From: Mesocentrotus franciscanus
Lineage: Eukaryota; Echinodermata; Echinoidea; Camarodonta; Strongylocentrotidae
Length of the DNA stretch: 64,000 nucleotides
Reading direction: 5' to 3'
Assembly: GCA_037976565.1 (NCBI GenBank)
Contig: CP137669.1
Span: forward strand, 42,372,912 to 42,436,911
Every line of letters begins with the position of its first letter. Positions within the stretch are counted from its first letter, which is position 1. The translations under genes were made by a program, and so were the position numbers. A model generated the notes under the pieces. It was given only the letters and a program-made list of their open reading frames with translations, had not been told where the DNA came from and did not search any database. This document shows, piece after piece, positions 23,250 through 34,200 of the stretch.

Positions 23250-24002
23250 CCCTAATGAGGCCGGGGGCATTATGGCCCCCTCCGCGATTTTTCTTATCGT
23301 TAGGGAACGCATATGGATGACGCCCCCACCGCTTGCTGACTTTTTTCTTTTGAGTCTTGCACATCTTTTAAAACCATATTTTTGAAAATCTGACATATAT
23401 TGTAGATACAATGTCACGTGACCCTTTTTCCTTGCATGTCAGCCCGAAAATCGCTCATTTTCATGATTTGTGTACAAAACACATGGAAATATCATTTTTC
23501 CTAAAAAGAGATAAAACATTGGTTATTTGGTCTTGTTAAAAGTTTAGGTGTTTGTTTTGGGTCAAAATAGTTGAATTGTAGTTAGAAATGAAATAAAACA
23601 ACAAAAATAATAAAATACATAATTTAAAAAAACAGTGAAATACATAAGAAATTATCAAAACAAGAGATAACATAAGGAATAACCTGGCTCTTCCAAATTT
23701 TTGTTGTTGTTTTATTATTCCAAATGGTCTTACGAATATATGTAGTGAAAAAGAATGCTTAAATATGAAGAATATACAATTTATGGGTAAAAATGTGAAT
23801 TTTATGACCTTATTTGCATAAATTACCATAAATATTCAAATGAGTGAATTTTCCAAAAAATTGAATTTACCAAAGTATACTTCACTTGACATGCATGCAA
23901 ATTTCGCGGCGATCAGCTGTGAAACGGCCAAGATCTTAGGGGGAGGGGGCGGGCCATAACCCCGGTACTAAAAAGATCTCAAATACCCCGGCCTCATTAG
24001 GG
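23250..24002. mobile_element. piggyBac-like MITE with TTAA duplication, 753 bp
   Basis: The ends CCCTAATGAGGCCGGGG and CCCCGGCCTCATTAGGG are perfect 17-bp inverted repeats. TTAA flanks the element at 23246-23249 and 24003-24006. TTAA duplications with ends starting CCC(T/A) are the hallmark of piggyBac; Kolobok also targets TTAA but usually has other ends. No transposase is present. It lies inside the broken LINE. Confidence 0.9.
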
Positions 24003-24003
24003 T

Positions 24004-24401
24004 TAAAGGTATAGACCAGTTTTGGAAATGCCCCCCTCTCAAAAAATGAAATGGAAGCTCTTATTACCAATTATGTGAAAGAATATGTTGTGACTAATAC
24101 GTGATGATACAAATTTTGCCGGGAAACCGCCTACTAATTGATATATTTGGTAAATTATCATATCGATCTGGACTGGATAGATATCGCGATCGCGTATATA
24201 GTCCCATATACATCTTTCTGTGTACAGTGCTTGTAACTTTACTAAGACTGGGCCAAATTTCTTATCATTTTGATGATTCCAGAACCTTGCAGTACACACC
24301 AGTACAATACTTATATGCTAGATGATCAACCTTTTCTGATCGATTCCACAGCGTTTCTTTCACAATGCAATCGCATGACCAGAACTGGTCTATACCTTTA
24401 A
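24004..24401. mobile_element. MITE with TAAAGGTATAGACCAG ends
   Basis: TAAAGGTATAGACCAGTTTT (plus GG) at the left is inverted relative to CCAGAACTGGTCTATACCTT (plus TA) at the right, about 398 bp. Internal sequence at 24197-24383 recurs in reverse complement at 36636-36821 in a RIN intron, which confirms that this is a dispersed family. Its left edge shares the TTAA that ends the neighbouring piggyBac-like element. Confidence 0.85.
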
Positions 24402-24431
24402 AGGGACTTTTTTAAATATATTTGTGTGACC

Positions 24432-24912
24432 TTTAAAGGGACTTGGTAACATTGTTCAGAGAGAAGATGGTGCTAAGGTAGTGACTTCGATGCTAGATGT
24501 AAATTGGGAAAAACTGATCTTATCGATTCCTTAATCCTCCCAACTATATTATTATAATTAAATTAACATTTAGGTAAATGTACATGTACATGTATATACT
24601 ATATCGTCACAAAGCAATGAATTAGCTCTATATATCATTCCAAACATTTTAGTGTTAAAAGATTTTAAAAAGCTTGTCTTACATGTATGTCTTATTTTCA
24701 TGGAAAAAACGGTTGGGATAAATCTACTGTTAGAGGGAGTTACACATTGATGCCTTCAAAGAAAACCATAAATATCTTTGTGGTTTGAAAATTTTTCCCG
24801 GATTTTTTGTATGTTAGAGGGTTAGCACAGTAGAAGGAATATAATAAGTATTAACATAAAAATTAGGCAGTTGTTTTCATCAACCTTCAACAATGTTACC
24901 GGTTCACTTTAG
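24432..24912. mobile_element. MITE family W, copy 1
   Basis: It starts TTTAAAGGGACTTGGTAACA plus TTGTT and ends AACAATGTTACCGGTTCACT plus TT. The inverted terminal repeats are about 25 bp. A second copy lies at 28065-28617 in the opposite orientation, with shared internal blocks such as TGGTTTTCTTTGAAGGC and its complement. Confidence 0.85.
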
Positions 24913-25458
24913 AGGTGGTGTGTCCCTTTTGCAGGCTGAAAATATAAACTTGTGTGAATCCTATGGTAAACAAGAGATAATACCAACTAAAAACTCCTCT
25001 TAAAAGATTAGAACTGGTAACTGCCTTTATGTGGAATTATATCGACCGTCATGAATTTTCGCAATGCGTTTTGAACATTACGCATAGAAAATAGTCTGAT
25101 TTTCAGACCCTTGTACAGTATGGTTGTTGGACGTTTTATGCTGCGCAAAGATTCAATCAGCTTAATTTTGACCATTACGAGAAGTGGGTTATTCATGTGT
25201 ACAAATGCTCATGTACCTTTTACAGCTCATTTTATGTATGTTATTGCTAAAGAAAAAAGAGAAGTCAGTTAGTCACTCAATAGTTTCTGACAGTGAAGTC
25301 TAGAAAGTAAACAGGTTTCCTTGCATAATTTGAATACTAGGACACTGCTAACGTTTAAGTTTCACAGATACACTGTAGGACATACGTGACATATTCATAA
25401 TTCCCGCAAAGTTCTACAGAAGTCGATGTTGGCTGCAAAAGGGATACACTACCTTTAA
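24911..25458. mobile_element. MITE family Z, copy 2
   Basis: The left end GAGGTGGTGTGTCCCTTTTG plus CAGG and the right end CTGCAAAAGGGATACACTAC plus CTTTAA are inverted. The interior matches 13241-14142, for example GTGGGTTATTNATGTGNACA-like and TTCTGACAGTGAAGTCTAGA. It lacks the insertion that the other copy carries. Confidence 0.8.
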
Positions 25459-25590
25459 CATCATAAGGAAAAGACACCTTCAGTTAGTCAGGCATATTAT
25501 GAGAAGAGAAGGCACAGAAAACAGGATTCTGATAAGAAAAATTGAGGGAAAGAGAAGCAGAGGGAGACAGCGCATCAAATACATGGATCT
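25447..25590 (+). pseudogene. LINE reverse transcriptase fragment, right piece
   Basis: The translation includes LQLVRHIMRREGTENRILIR followed by KIEGKRSRGRQRIKYMD. This is the expected continuation of the RT C-terminus in 23067-23229 (GH.MRR...GKI.G.R.RGRQR pattern). It sits on the same strand, so the two pieces are one element split by later insertions. Confidence 0.85.
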
Positions 25591-25599
25591 ATAGAGGAA

Positions 25600-25850
25600 A
25601 GCAGAAAAATCAGTGAAGTAGACATGTGAACATTTGAATGAAATCAGACGAAAAATGAGAAAGTTATAAATTTTAAAAGTTGTAAACACTTTAGGTATGG
25701 GTTCTTCAAATTGGCTGAATTGGTAATTTCTCTGTGATGTAGAGGCAGACAACTTCTTCATTTGTTTCAACAAACACACAAAAAGTGACAAAATTTGTTT
25801 CCAAAAAATGTATGACTCGGGAGGGTCGTTTCTTTCTCAGTGGACTCATG
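25600..25850 (-). repeat. repeat family X, copy 3 (inverted)
   Basis: Reverse-complement matches to 9050-9570 and 12585-13100 include TCTCTGTGATGTAG, ATGTATGACTC and GTATGGGTTCTTCAAATTGG. It follows directly after the LINE fragment. Confidence 0.65.
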
Positions 25851-27509
25851 GTTAACTTAAGAGTAATTTTTGTCCAGTTAAATCATGAAAAATTGAATTT
25901 CGATAAACTATTTATATAAAAATCAATAATTATGAAATACAATATTCAGAAAATAGTATCAATTCCTCAAAATTCATAAAAGTTTTTGTGAAATGTCATG
26001 CACGCAATATTATACAAATCATATAACCCAGGCAAAGGCATGGGGAAATCAAGTTTTGGGGGATAAAAAGGGAAATTAATGGGATTAAACTATATAAAGC
26101 AATTGATAAGTTGTGAGGACATGACATCACAAACTGATAACCATCTTGGCAATTGGTGTTGTGATTCTCATTGTTCCATAGTTTTACAAAATTCATAACT
26201 TTCTTATTAGTTATCCGATTTTGCTCAAACTTTTTTTGAATGGTTTGTCTGATTTTTCTGCTTTTATTGAAAGTAAGTTATTTTGGAGTGGACTTGCCCT
26301 TTAACTTTCTAATTATTGGTCCGATTTATTTCAGATGTTCACCATGCTGTTTTTCTGCTTTCATACAAACAAACTTAATATTAGAAGGGTTGGATTGCCC
26401 TTTAAGAAAACAGACCCCCCCCCCAAAAAAAAGTTTCTTAATTAATGCAAAGCAATTTCCAGGAAATGGACTAGAAGAACTACACTTGTGTGTATGAACA
26501 TATATAGAGCATCATGTATCAAGTATGGGTATAAATGTAAAAGTGTACAATACTTAGTTTTGGTTTCAGTGGATTTTCTTCATGTCTATATATTAGACAG
26601 TACGTCAGTGTATGGGCTTTGGACCATATTCCTTGGTCGGCCTTTAAATGCTTGTAATCCAACCCTTCACTCTCATACATGTATTGCATATAGGGAAGCA
26701 TTTTTGTAATAATTTACTCATACTGGTATTCTAATGGACATCAATATCAGTATAAAACAGAAAATCAGAAACTATAAACGGCAGAATAAGTACCGGTAGT
26801 GAAAGTATTTGACAAATTGGTATTTATTAATTCTCTCTGTCTTCTGAATGTTTAGAAGCAGAGCTCTTCTTTCTTCCATACTTTATACAGTTAATTTGAC
26901 TCTAGCCCCTGCCTAGCTTCATCCTGTGTTGCCTCAAAAAGAATTGATAATCCCGTCAAGTTTCCAAAATTGAGACCTTGCATTGTCTGCATGCCAAGTT
27001 TGTTTTTCCTTGTAACTACAAATCAGATTTCATTTTGTGTCTTGAGCTTGATTGTGCAGTGTGTATGTATAATTATGTAGTATGTGTTCCTTAGTTGCAT
27101 TCAAGGGAACTTCTAGTGAAGAGGAAGTGACAGTCTTAAACTATTGTGTTGACATACTGGCTTTATTTTTATGAGAAAATTTAGTCTATTTGTTCTTGAC
27201 ATATAGTAAGTGAGTCATGTGTTTTACAATGACTTGATCACAGATGTCTTTGAGGGGTGTATCTGTGAATTAGGCATCGCTTTTCAATAAGCATCTAGGT
27301 CTACAAGGAAAGAATTTAACATATTTCTTAAAATGGCTTTTACTTAACAGTTGGAGGAGGGGGGGGGGGGCAGATGGAAAGTATGAATTAATGAATGGAT
27401 TGATTGATGAGTGAATTAATCAATTGATCAATTCATTTTGTAACAAAATTTTGCATAAATTTTTTGTTGGATAACTGATAAAGAATTTATTCGTTCTGTT
27501 ATTTGACTT
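25851..27509. other. no gene seen; MITE-end-like words
   Basis: I find no exon. Around 26180-26410 are two copies of a block resembling a MITE end (TTATTNGTNNTCCGATTT followed later by GACTTGCCCTTTAA or GGATTGCCCTTTAA). A C/A homopolymer pair lies at 26416-26432. A G-run occurs at about 27357-27370. Confidence 0.35.
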
Positions 27510-27910
27510 ACCTCAGAAAGTTGTGACGCAAGTACAATCAGTACAATTAGATAAAGGAGTGATTGGTCATGAAAATCAACCTCCAATTTATGTGCATTCC
27601 CCAATTTTTAGGAAGGTCCGACGTAAGTACCATCATCGTTAGATTATAAAGAAGTGATTCTTTATGTGATTCGACTGATGTGCGATTCACTTATGTACAT
27701 GTATGTCAATATTATTCCTTAAGATGGCCTGCATATCGTCATCGATGATCTTTAAATAAAGAAATGATTTGTTATATCAATTGACTTGATTCACTTAAGT
27801 TTCTCAATTCTTAAGGAAGGTCCAACATAAGTGCGATTGTCAGATATAGAAGTGATTTGATATCTTAATTTAATTTCTTCCGATTCATTTACATTGGTCA
27901 ATTTTTTAGG
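27510..27910 (+). repeat. diverged tandem repeat, about four units of 100-130 bp
   Basis: The words AAGGTCCGACGTAAGTACCA, AAGGTCCAACATAAGTGCGA and GTTGTGACGCAAGTACAATC, each followed by AGANNNANAGAAGTGATT-like sequence and GATTCACTTA, recur at intervals. The units have diverged strongly, so the copy number is approximate. Confidence 0.55.
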
Positions 27911-28064
27911 ACAGGAAAATGAGAGAAACAATTTGATCTGAAAATTTAATAAACTTTCATTTCCTTAATTATTTATGACGGAATAGATTTGTGTCATACA
28001 GGGGTTATATAAAAACATATTTGCAATAATTATATTTAGGGTGATTTGATGATTGATAATTTTC

Positions 28065-28617
28065 TTTAAAGTGACTCGGTAACATTGTTGAAGGTTGATG
28101 AAAAACTGCGTAATTTTTGTATGAAATGTTACTTATTATATTCCTTCTACTGTACTAGCCCTCTAGCATGCAAAAAATCCTGAAAAATTCTCAAATCACA
28201 AAGATATTTATGGTTTTCTTTGAAGGCGTCACTGGTCAACACCTTCTAACAGTAAATTCTCCCAACCATTTTCGAATTTTCCCAACCGTTTTTCTATGAA
28301 AATAAGATATAAGACAGGATTTTAAAAATCTTTCAACACTTAAATGTCTGGAATGATATATAGAGCCAATTCATAGCTTTGTTACAATTTACATTCACCT
28401 AAAATGTAATTAAATTGTAATAATATAGTTGGGAGAATTAAGGAATTGATCAGATCAGTTTTTCCTAATTCTTATCGTTAATGGTCTGTTTTCACTCAAA
28501 CATAATAATGATAATCTTTCAAACTTTCAGATTATCTTTAATTGTACATCTAGCATTGAAATCACTACCTTAGCACCATTTTCTCTCATCTGAACAATGT
28601 TACTGAGTCCCTTTAAA
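28065..28617. mobile_element. MITE family W, copy 2
   Basis: It begins TTTAAAGTGACTCGGTAACA plus TTGTT and ends AACAATGTTACTGAGTCCCT plus TTAAA. These terminal repeats are about 25 bp with two or three differences. It is inverted relative to copy 1 at 24432-24912. There is no coding frame. Confidence 0.87.
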
Positions 28618-28809
28618 CTGACATGATTTTCAGGTATTTCTTTAAAAAATCAAACAGATTCATCTGCAAAGTGGGGTTTGGGGTGAGATTTTTTTTTAAT
28701 TAAAAGTCTGCCAGTAGAACTACCAAAAAAGAAGAGAATACAAATTTCTCAAAATGTGTGTACTGTAGCAGAGGGGAGAGCAAGCATCACACTCACAGTA
28801 GGCCTATGC

Positions 28810-29010
28810 ATAGTATGCATACTCTACACACAGCTCTACAACAAGATCTCTTGTTGGTCTGTTATCAGTGAGCAATTCATTTAAATAAGAGGGAGCTAGT
28901 CCATTAAAACATTCATAAGCTAATGACAGTATTTTGAACTGGATGTGAGACTGGCCTTTGTAACCAATAAAAGTTTTGTAAGACAGATTTCTACATGTTT
29001 TAGCCGCTTC
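28810..29010 (-). pseudogene. LINE reverse transcriptase fragment, minus strand
   Basis: The minus-strand frame contains IQFKILSLAYECFNGLAPSY followed by LNELLTDNRPTRDL. This is the (R)I.FK.L.L.YK.L.GLAP.YL..L......RDLR segment near the C-terminus of CR1/Jockey-like reverse transcriptases. It lacks the conserved WLP before it and the RLWN motif after it, so only a short remnant survives. Confidence 0.8.
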
Positions 29011-30284
29011 AATTCGGTTTCCGTCTAGATCCAAATACAATATTGGGTCGTGTGTGTAAACCAAGATGAAACATGAAGGAACTCTGTCTTACTGCAATTT
29101 AAAGTAGGCAAGAGACATTCATTAAATTACAAGTATGGCCGATAATTTATCACTAGAAACCAAGAAGCTTGAAGGGAATGATAATATTTTGGTCAACTGC
29201 GTATCTGACAATAAAACATAACCACAAATAAAAGCACCTCTCAGGATCTGGGATATACAAGCACCTAGCCAGAAAATTTAGTGATGTTTTGATGAAGTCA
29301 CATCAGGACCAATTCTGCGTAAGCAGACGACATCCTATGACTAATTACATCATTTCAGTGCAATCATTTCTCAATAATAAATGTTTGATTGATTTTAAAC
29401 ATGAACATATTTCACCTCATTTTAAAAGGGAAGTGATGCTGATGCTATTAATTATAATTCTTTGCTTAGAAACATTCAGGGCAAGGATAAATTATTGATC
29501 GAAAATACCATTGAACTATCAGCCCATTTTTAAATCGAAAAGCCTGCTTAACAATAGAATGGACGGTGGTCATTCCCGATTGAAATGCTGCATATGCCAT
29601 GCATGCATTAGTGTATTTATGTACATGTAGCTGAATGTACAATAGCAGTTTTCTTACTAGCCAAAATGAAACTACATTGTACAACTAATTTTTTTTTTTT
29701 TCTCATTCAGCTGCATTTTTTCATCAAATGAAACCATGTCCAAAATTTAGAGTGAGGCAACAGATCAAAATGCCACGATGATGCTGGTGAAGTAAGAATA
29801 ATGAGTGAAGAGGAGACGATGAAACAAGTACTATAATGTGTGCATTGTTATGGGACATCGTCTGCATATACAGTACTACATGTAATTCAGGCCCTTGTGT
29901 GACGTCATCAATCTCAGCAGTATTCAGAAAGCTCTTCAAGTGCAAAAGTTGGACGGTATTTTACCGTTTTAAAATAGATGATAATTCTTTCTTTGAATGT
30001 TTCCAAGCGGGGAAATTTGTTAAAACTGTAAGATCTAACCTTCCCTTGCAATAAATTAACCTCTAACTTAACTTTAAACCGTTAAAGCGGAAGTCCACCC
30101 TGATATTAAGCTGGTTTTACTAGAAGCAGAAAATGAGACAAACAGGTCAGCAAAAAATTGAGCACAAAACGATTAGAAATAAGAAAGTTATGAACTTTTG
30201 AAGGTGTTATCAATCAAATAATCAAATACTAATTGGCAACTCTGTGACATATCTTGCTAGCTCCTCTCCCATTTGCCTTGTACT
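29011..30284. other. no gene seen
   Basis: Short frames on both strands at 29289-30054 lack any recognisable domain and overlap one another. A T-run lies at about 29687-29701. Confidence 0.35.
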
Positions 30285-30545
30285 AAAAAATAAAAATCAG
30301 TTCGATTTCCGAGTGTGTAGGTCAAAGGTCCAAGGTCATAGCTCATTAAATATGCGAAAAAAAGCTAATAAATCGAAAATTTGGTTTCCGTTCGATAACT
30401 TTAGTAATGTATGACAGATTTTAATGAAATTTGATATGAAGGTACATGGTAGCAAAATACAGCCTAAGTTTGATTTTGGAGTATGTAGGTCAAAGGTAAT
30501 AGCTCATTAAATATACACAAATTGCTAAATATCGGCCAATGAGTC
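30285..30545 (+). repeat. two diverged GGTCAAAGGT units
   Basis: TGTAGGTCAAAGGTCCAAGG at about 30317 and TGTAGGTCAAAGGTAATAGC at about 30486 are each followed by AGCTCATTAAATAT. They are about 165 bp apart. They belong to the same broad repeat class as the arrays at 1110 and 53065 but have no palindromic leader. Confidence 0.6.
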
Positions 30546-31106
30546 CAACGAGCTAACAAAACCCTTTCTTGTAGTCCCATCCGTGAGTATTTTTAGACAA
30601 GTATCCCACTTGCCAACAAACACAACCTAAGAAATTTGACGTTATTATTTCTATGCTTCTACTTGCTCTTGCCAAATAATTTTAGTTTTAGTATGTTTAA
30701 CAATATTTACAGTACCGGTACATACATGTACATGTATGTTTTACTGTCGGAAAATAAAGTACAAACCACATACCGGTAATCAACATAGCTATGCACAGCT
30801 CAGCCCCGCGAAATAGACTGGAAATGGGGCCTGAATGTAACATATCGGTAGTTTTAATATATTGGTTATAGCAAGAGCTGTAACGCTTGCCTTTTCCGAA
30901 CATTGCATTAATACACTGCTTGAATGCATCTCATTCCTATTAGTTGCCTGACTACGGTTCTACCTAGCATTGCTAGCAAGCGCATTCAGCTACATGTACA
31001 TGTACTGAGCTAAGATTGTTGAATTATTTAGATCCTTTTCTGAGAGTTGCTGACAATTGATCAATTTTCATTAATTTGATTTCTTTTCTTTTTTTTCTGT
31101 TTAAAG
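30546..31106. other. upstream flank / intron before first coding RIN exon
   Basis: The segment ends in a good branch-to-acceptor region (TTTTCTTTTTTTTCTGTTTAAAG, AG at 31105-31106). The rest has CATGTACATG and ACCGGTA words and no exon I can support. Confidence 0.5.
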
Positions 31107-31256
31107 ATCTGTGACTGTTGAGAGGACTCCAGGAGGATCTGCTTTCACTGTATCAGATGTATATTGAGAATTACCATGGCATTCACTGGAGAGTTGGACC
31201 CCCTTCAACCAGATACCGGTAGCGATAAACTCTCCAAGAGAACCAGCTATTTTGAG
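31107..31256 (+). CDS. RIN: RIN exon 1 (first coding; includes 5' UTR)
   Basis: The exon runs from the acceptor at 31105-31106 to GAG|GTAATG. I chose the ATG at 31176 because it is the first in frame and lies in an ideal Kozak context (ATTACCATGG). The in-frame TGA at 31164-31166 region upstream argues against an earlier start in this exon. Coding part: 27 codons beginning MAFTGELDPLQPDTGSDKLS, phase 0 at the end. The 3' splice site before the ATG implies an upstream non-coding exon not located here. Confidence 0.75.
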
Positions 31257-34200
31257 GTAATGAATATAGAGACATTTTTGTTTAGAGGCTGTTGTACTTT
31301 CCTCCCTTCACTGATTCACTCCCTCACCATTGTATATGCAGAGATGCCAACCAGTACGATTAAATCGTATTTAGTACGATATTAAGAGTGAAATACGATA
31401 ATACGATTCACCTCTTAAAATACGATTTTTCATCTTAAAAAAAAAACATAAAGATCGCGGAATCGCATAGAAACATGTACAAGTAAACCCCGTAACCCCA
31501 ACAAAAACTTTGCTTTACAATTTTCTCATTAAATTTTAATGAAAGATCAAACATTTTTACTTGACCGTTCTTACCAGTAACACATTTTTCTGAAATTATT
31601 CTAGCTCGGGGGCCAACGGGCCATTGGTAGTGTCGAGTTTTCGTGAAAATCTGATTTTTCTCTCCAAAATCTGATTTTGTAGGATATTCAGTCTGTTTTT
31701 TTTGTGTCAAGAGGTTGGCATCTCTGTATATGTCCAAGGCTGAGTCCAAAGTAAATTTCTCCCCTTAATTCAGTTAGTTTCATATTAAAAGGAAATTGAA
31801 ATAAAAAAAAAGGTAGGTAAAACTTTGATGAGAAAGATGGGAAAAGTAGGATTTTTGCAAGTGATAATTACATGTAATGATCCACAAATTAGCAACACTC
31901 TGATTTCATTAAAGTAGATCAAGTTTCCTTCACAAATTGATATTTTGACTGACCTATTTTTAAAGATTTCCTTATATTAGTCTATTGTCAGTTGATTATG
32001 TACAGTCAGTCAGTAGCACCTGATAATTTGTTACCATTTATTCATTTTTATTTTCATTAATAAAAAAAAGGGGTTTAGTCCGAGTCCTTTATGCAGGGTT
32101 TAATTTTATCCTTTATTTTCCTCATCTTCTCTAAGCATTTACCTGTAGAATGCCAGGTTAAGTTTTTTTTGCGGATGTTTTCATACATTCTAGCTAGATA
32201 CACAAATTATTTTTTTCAGGTGACTTGTACTGTTAAAAAATACCACAAAATATATTATTGCCATGATAAATTGAAGAGTATTAAAGCAATTTAAACCCAA
32301 CTTGAAAGAAGGAAGGATGAGCATGCAAAGATGAATTGATTAAATATTTGAGGTGTAAGGTCAAAGGTCACAGGGTCATAAAAGAGTTTTAAAAATACCA
32401 GAAAATTACCTTGTTACTGTAATTAAAGGATTATCATTAAAGCAGTTCAAATCAAACTAGCTCAAGTATATGAGGATGAACTGATTTAGATTGTTGGTGA
32501 GATTTGAAAGGTTGGCTAATGTCGCAGGGTCATTTAAGTGTTTAAAGGAAAAAATATCACAGAAATTATGGGTATTATTACTGTGACACTAAGACCATTG
32601 AAGCAATTTAAACAAAACTTTGTTCAAGCATGTATAATCATGTGATGTGGGAATGAGCTGATTAGACTTGAGATATATACATGTAGCAGAGATCAAAGAT
32701 GAAAAATCACTGAAAATATTATTGAGTATTATTATGATAGATTAACAAAACTTGAATGAATTTTGACCAAACTGGGATCAAGCATGTATGGGCATGAAGT
32801 GATTATAAGAAAGAGTTTGGTTTTGTGAGATTATATGTTTGAATGTCATATTGTAGGATTGTTGATCAATGAACATACATGTACTGCATGTAGGTGGATG
32901 CATATTCCAGATGCATTCACCTTGTTTGTTGTTGTTGTTGTTGTTTTAAAAAAAATTGACAAATTTGTAAAGAAAGCACCATTGAGATGTGACAAAGGCT
33001 AGGCTACTATGCTATGCATGTAGCTTTAATCCTCTTAGTAAGTTCATCACCAGTTGAGTAATATATACCGGAAGTATGTGGATGTGTACCTCAATTGGAG
33101 GGGGATGGATCTGGCCTTTTTATGTCATATCAACTTCCACTCTCTGGCATTTCTTACTCATAACTGTACCTTACTGTGTTGGACTAAACAAGAGAGAGAG
33201 ACAGAATAGTTCAAGGGAAATGCAAAGCTTAATGTAGTCTAGATATGCTTCACAACTAAATAAAGGAGTGTTTCTGTGTCAGGTTTAACTACATTTTGTA
33301 TGCAAGCAAGGAATATGACTTTGATAGCTGAATTAGAGCTGGATTAGACTGAGCTGGGAGTTAGCCTCCATTATAAAGACGAAGAAAAACTCATGATTTG
33401 TGTCTCACCTACATGTACATGTACATACTGTACATGTGTATATAGTGAAGAGTCTGAATGAACAACTTATCTGTAATTGCAACCCATTGATATGTTTTGA
33501 TGATATGAGCCTCTCATTTGCACTGGAAACCTACTTGGATTAGCAATAGGATTGAGCTGTATTTTGACTTCTTACTTCGGTTCAACACTTCAAGCTGATG
33601 AGCTTTTTTCACTTTGGAAAACTCTGTGCTGAATTTACAGTCTTGAAAACAGTCTCATAAAACCAGCAAGGTCTTTATGTCCTAAGGAATACAAAGAAGC
33701 TTGTGCATCATGTTAGGTTATCCAGCATTATGCCACAATTTCAACAGCTTAGAGTTCTACTACGTATATCTCTATACCTTACATTATGCATTGTTTGTGG
33801 CACGTACATGGATGTACATGTACATGGACATCAACTCTAAATTACATCACATGAAGGTTAATTGATACTCAAACATTTTCAATGTGATCTAGAGGGGATT
33901 GTGTTGACAAGACTCTCTTGACATTTTAATAGAACAGAGGAGAGTTTTATTAATATTTACGCCTTTCCTGTTGGCAGCCTTTTGTGATATATTATCAAAC
34001 CGTACATGTATAACAGGCAAGCATCCACATTATTTGAAAGGCTGCAATTCACCAAGATTGTGAAGCAGGGATTGTTCTCAGATTCATTGTGAAGAGAGTC
34101 CTGTATACCAGGCTACCTTGTCTGTGACAAGCAAGATGATCAAATCAAACCCTTCAGCAGGCCTGTCCAAGTGGCCTGATGATGACTCCCATGTCATGAA

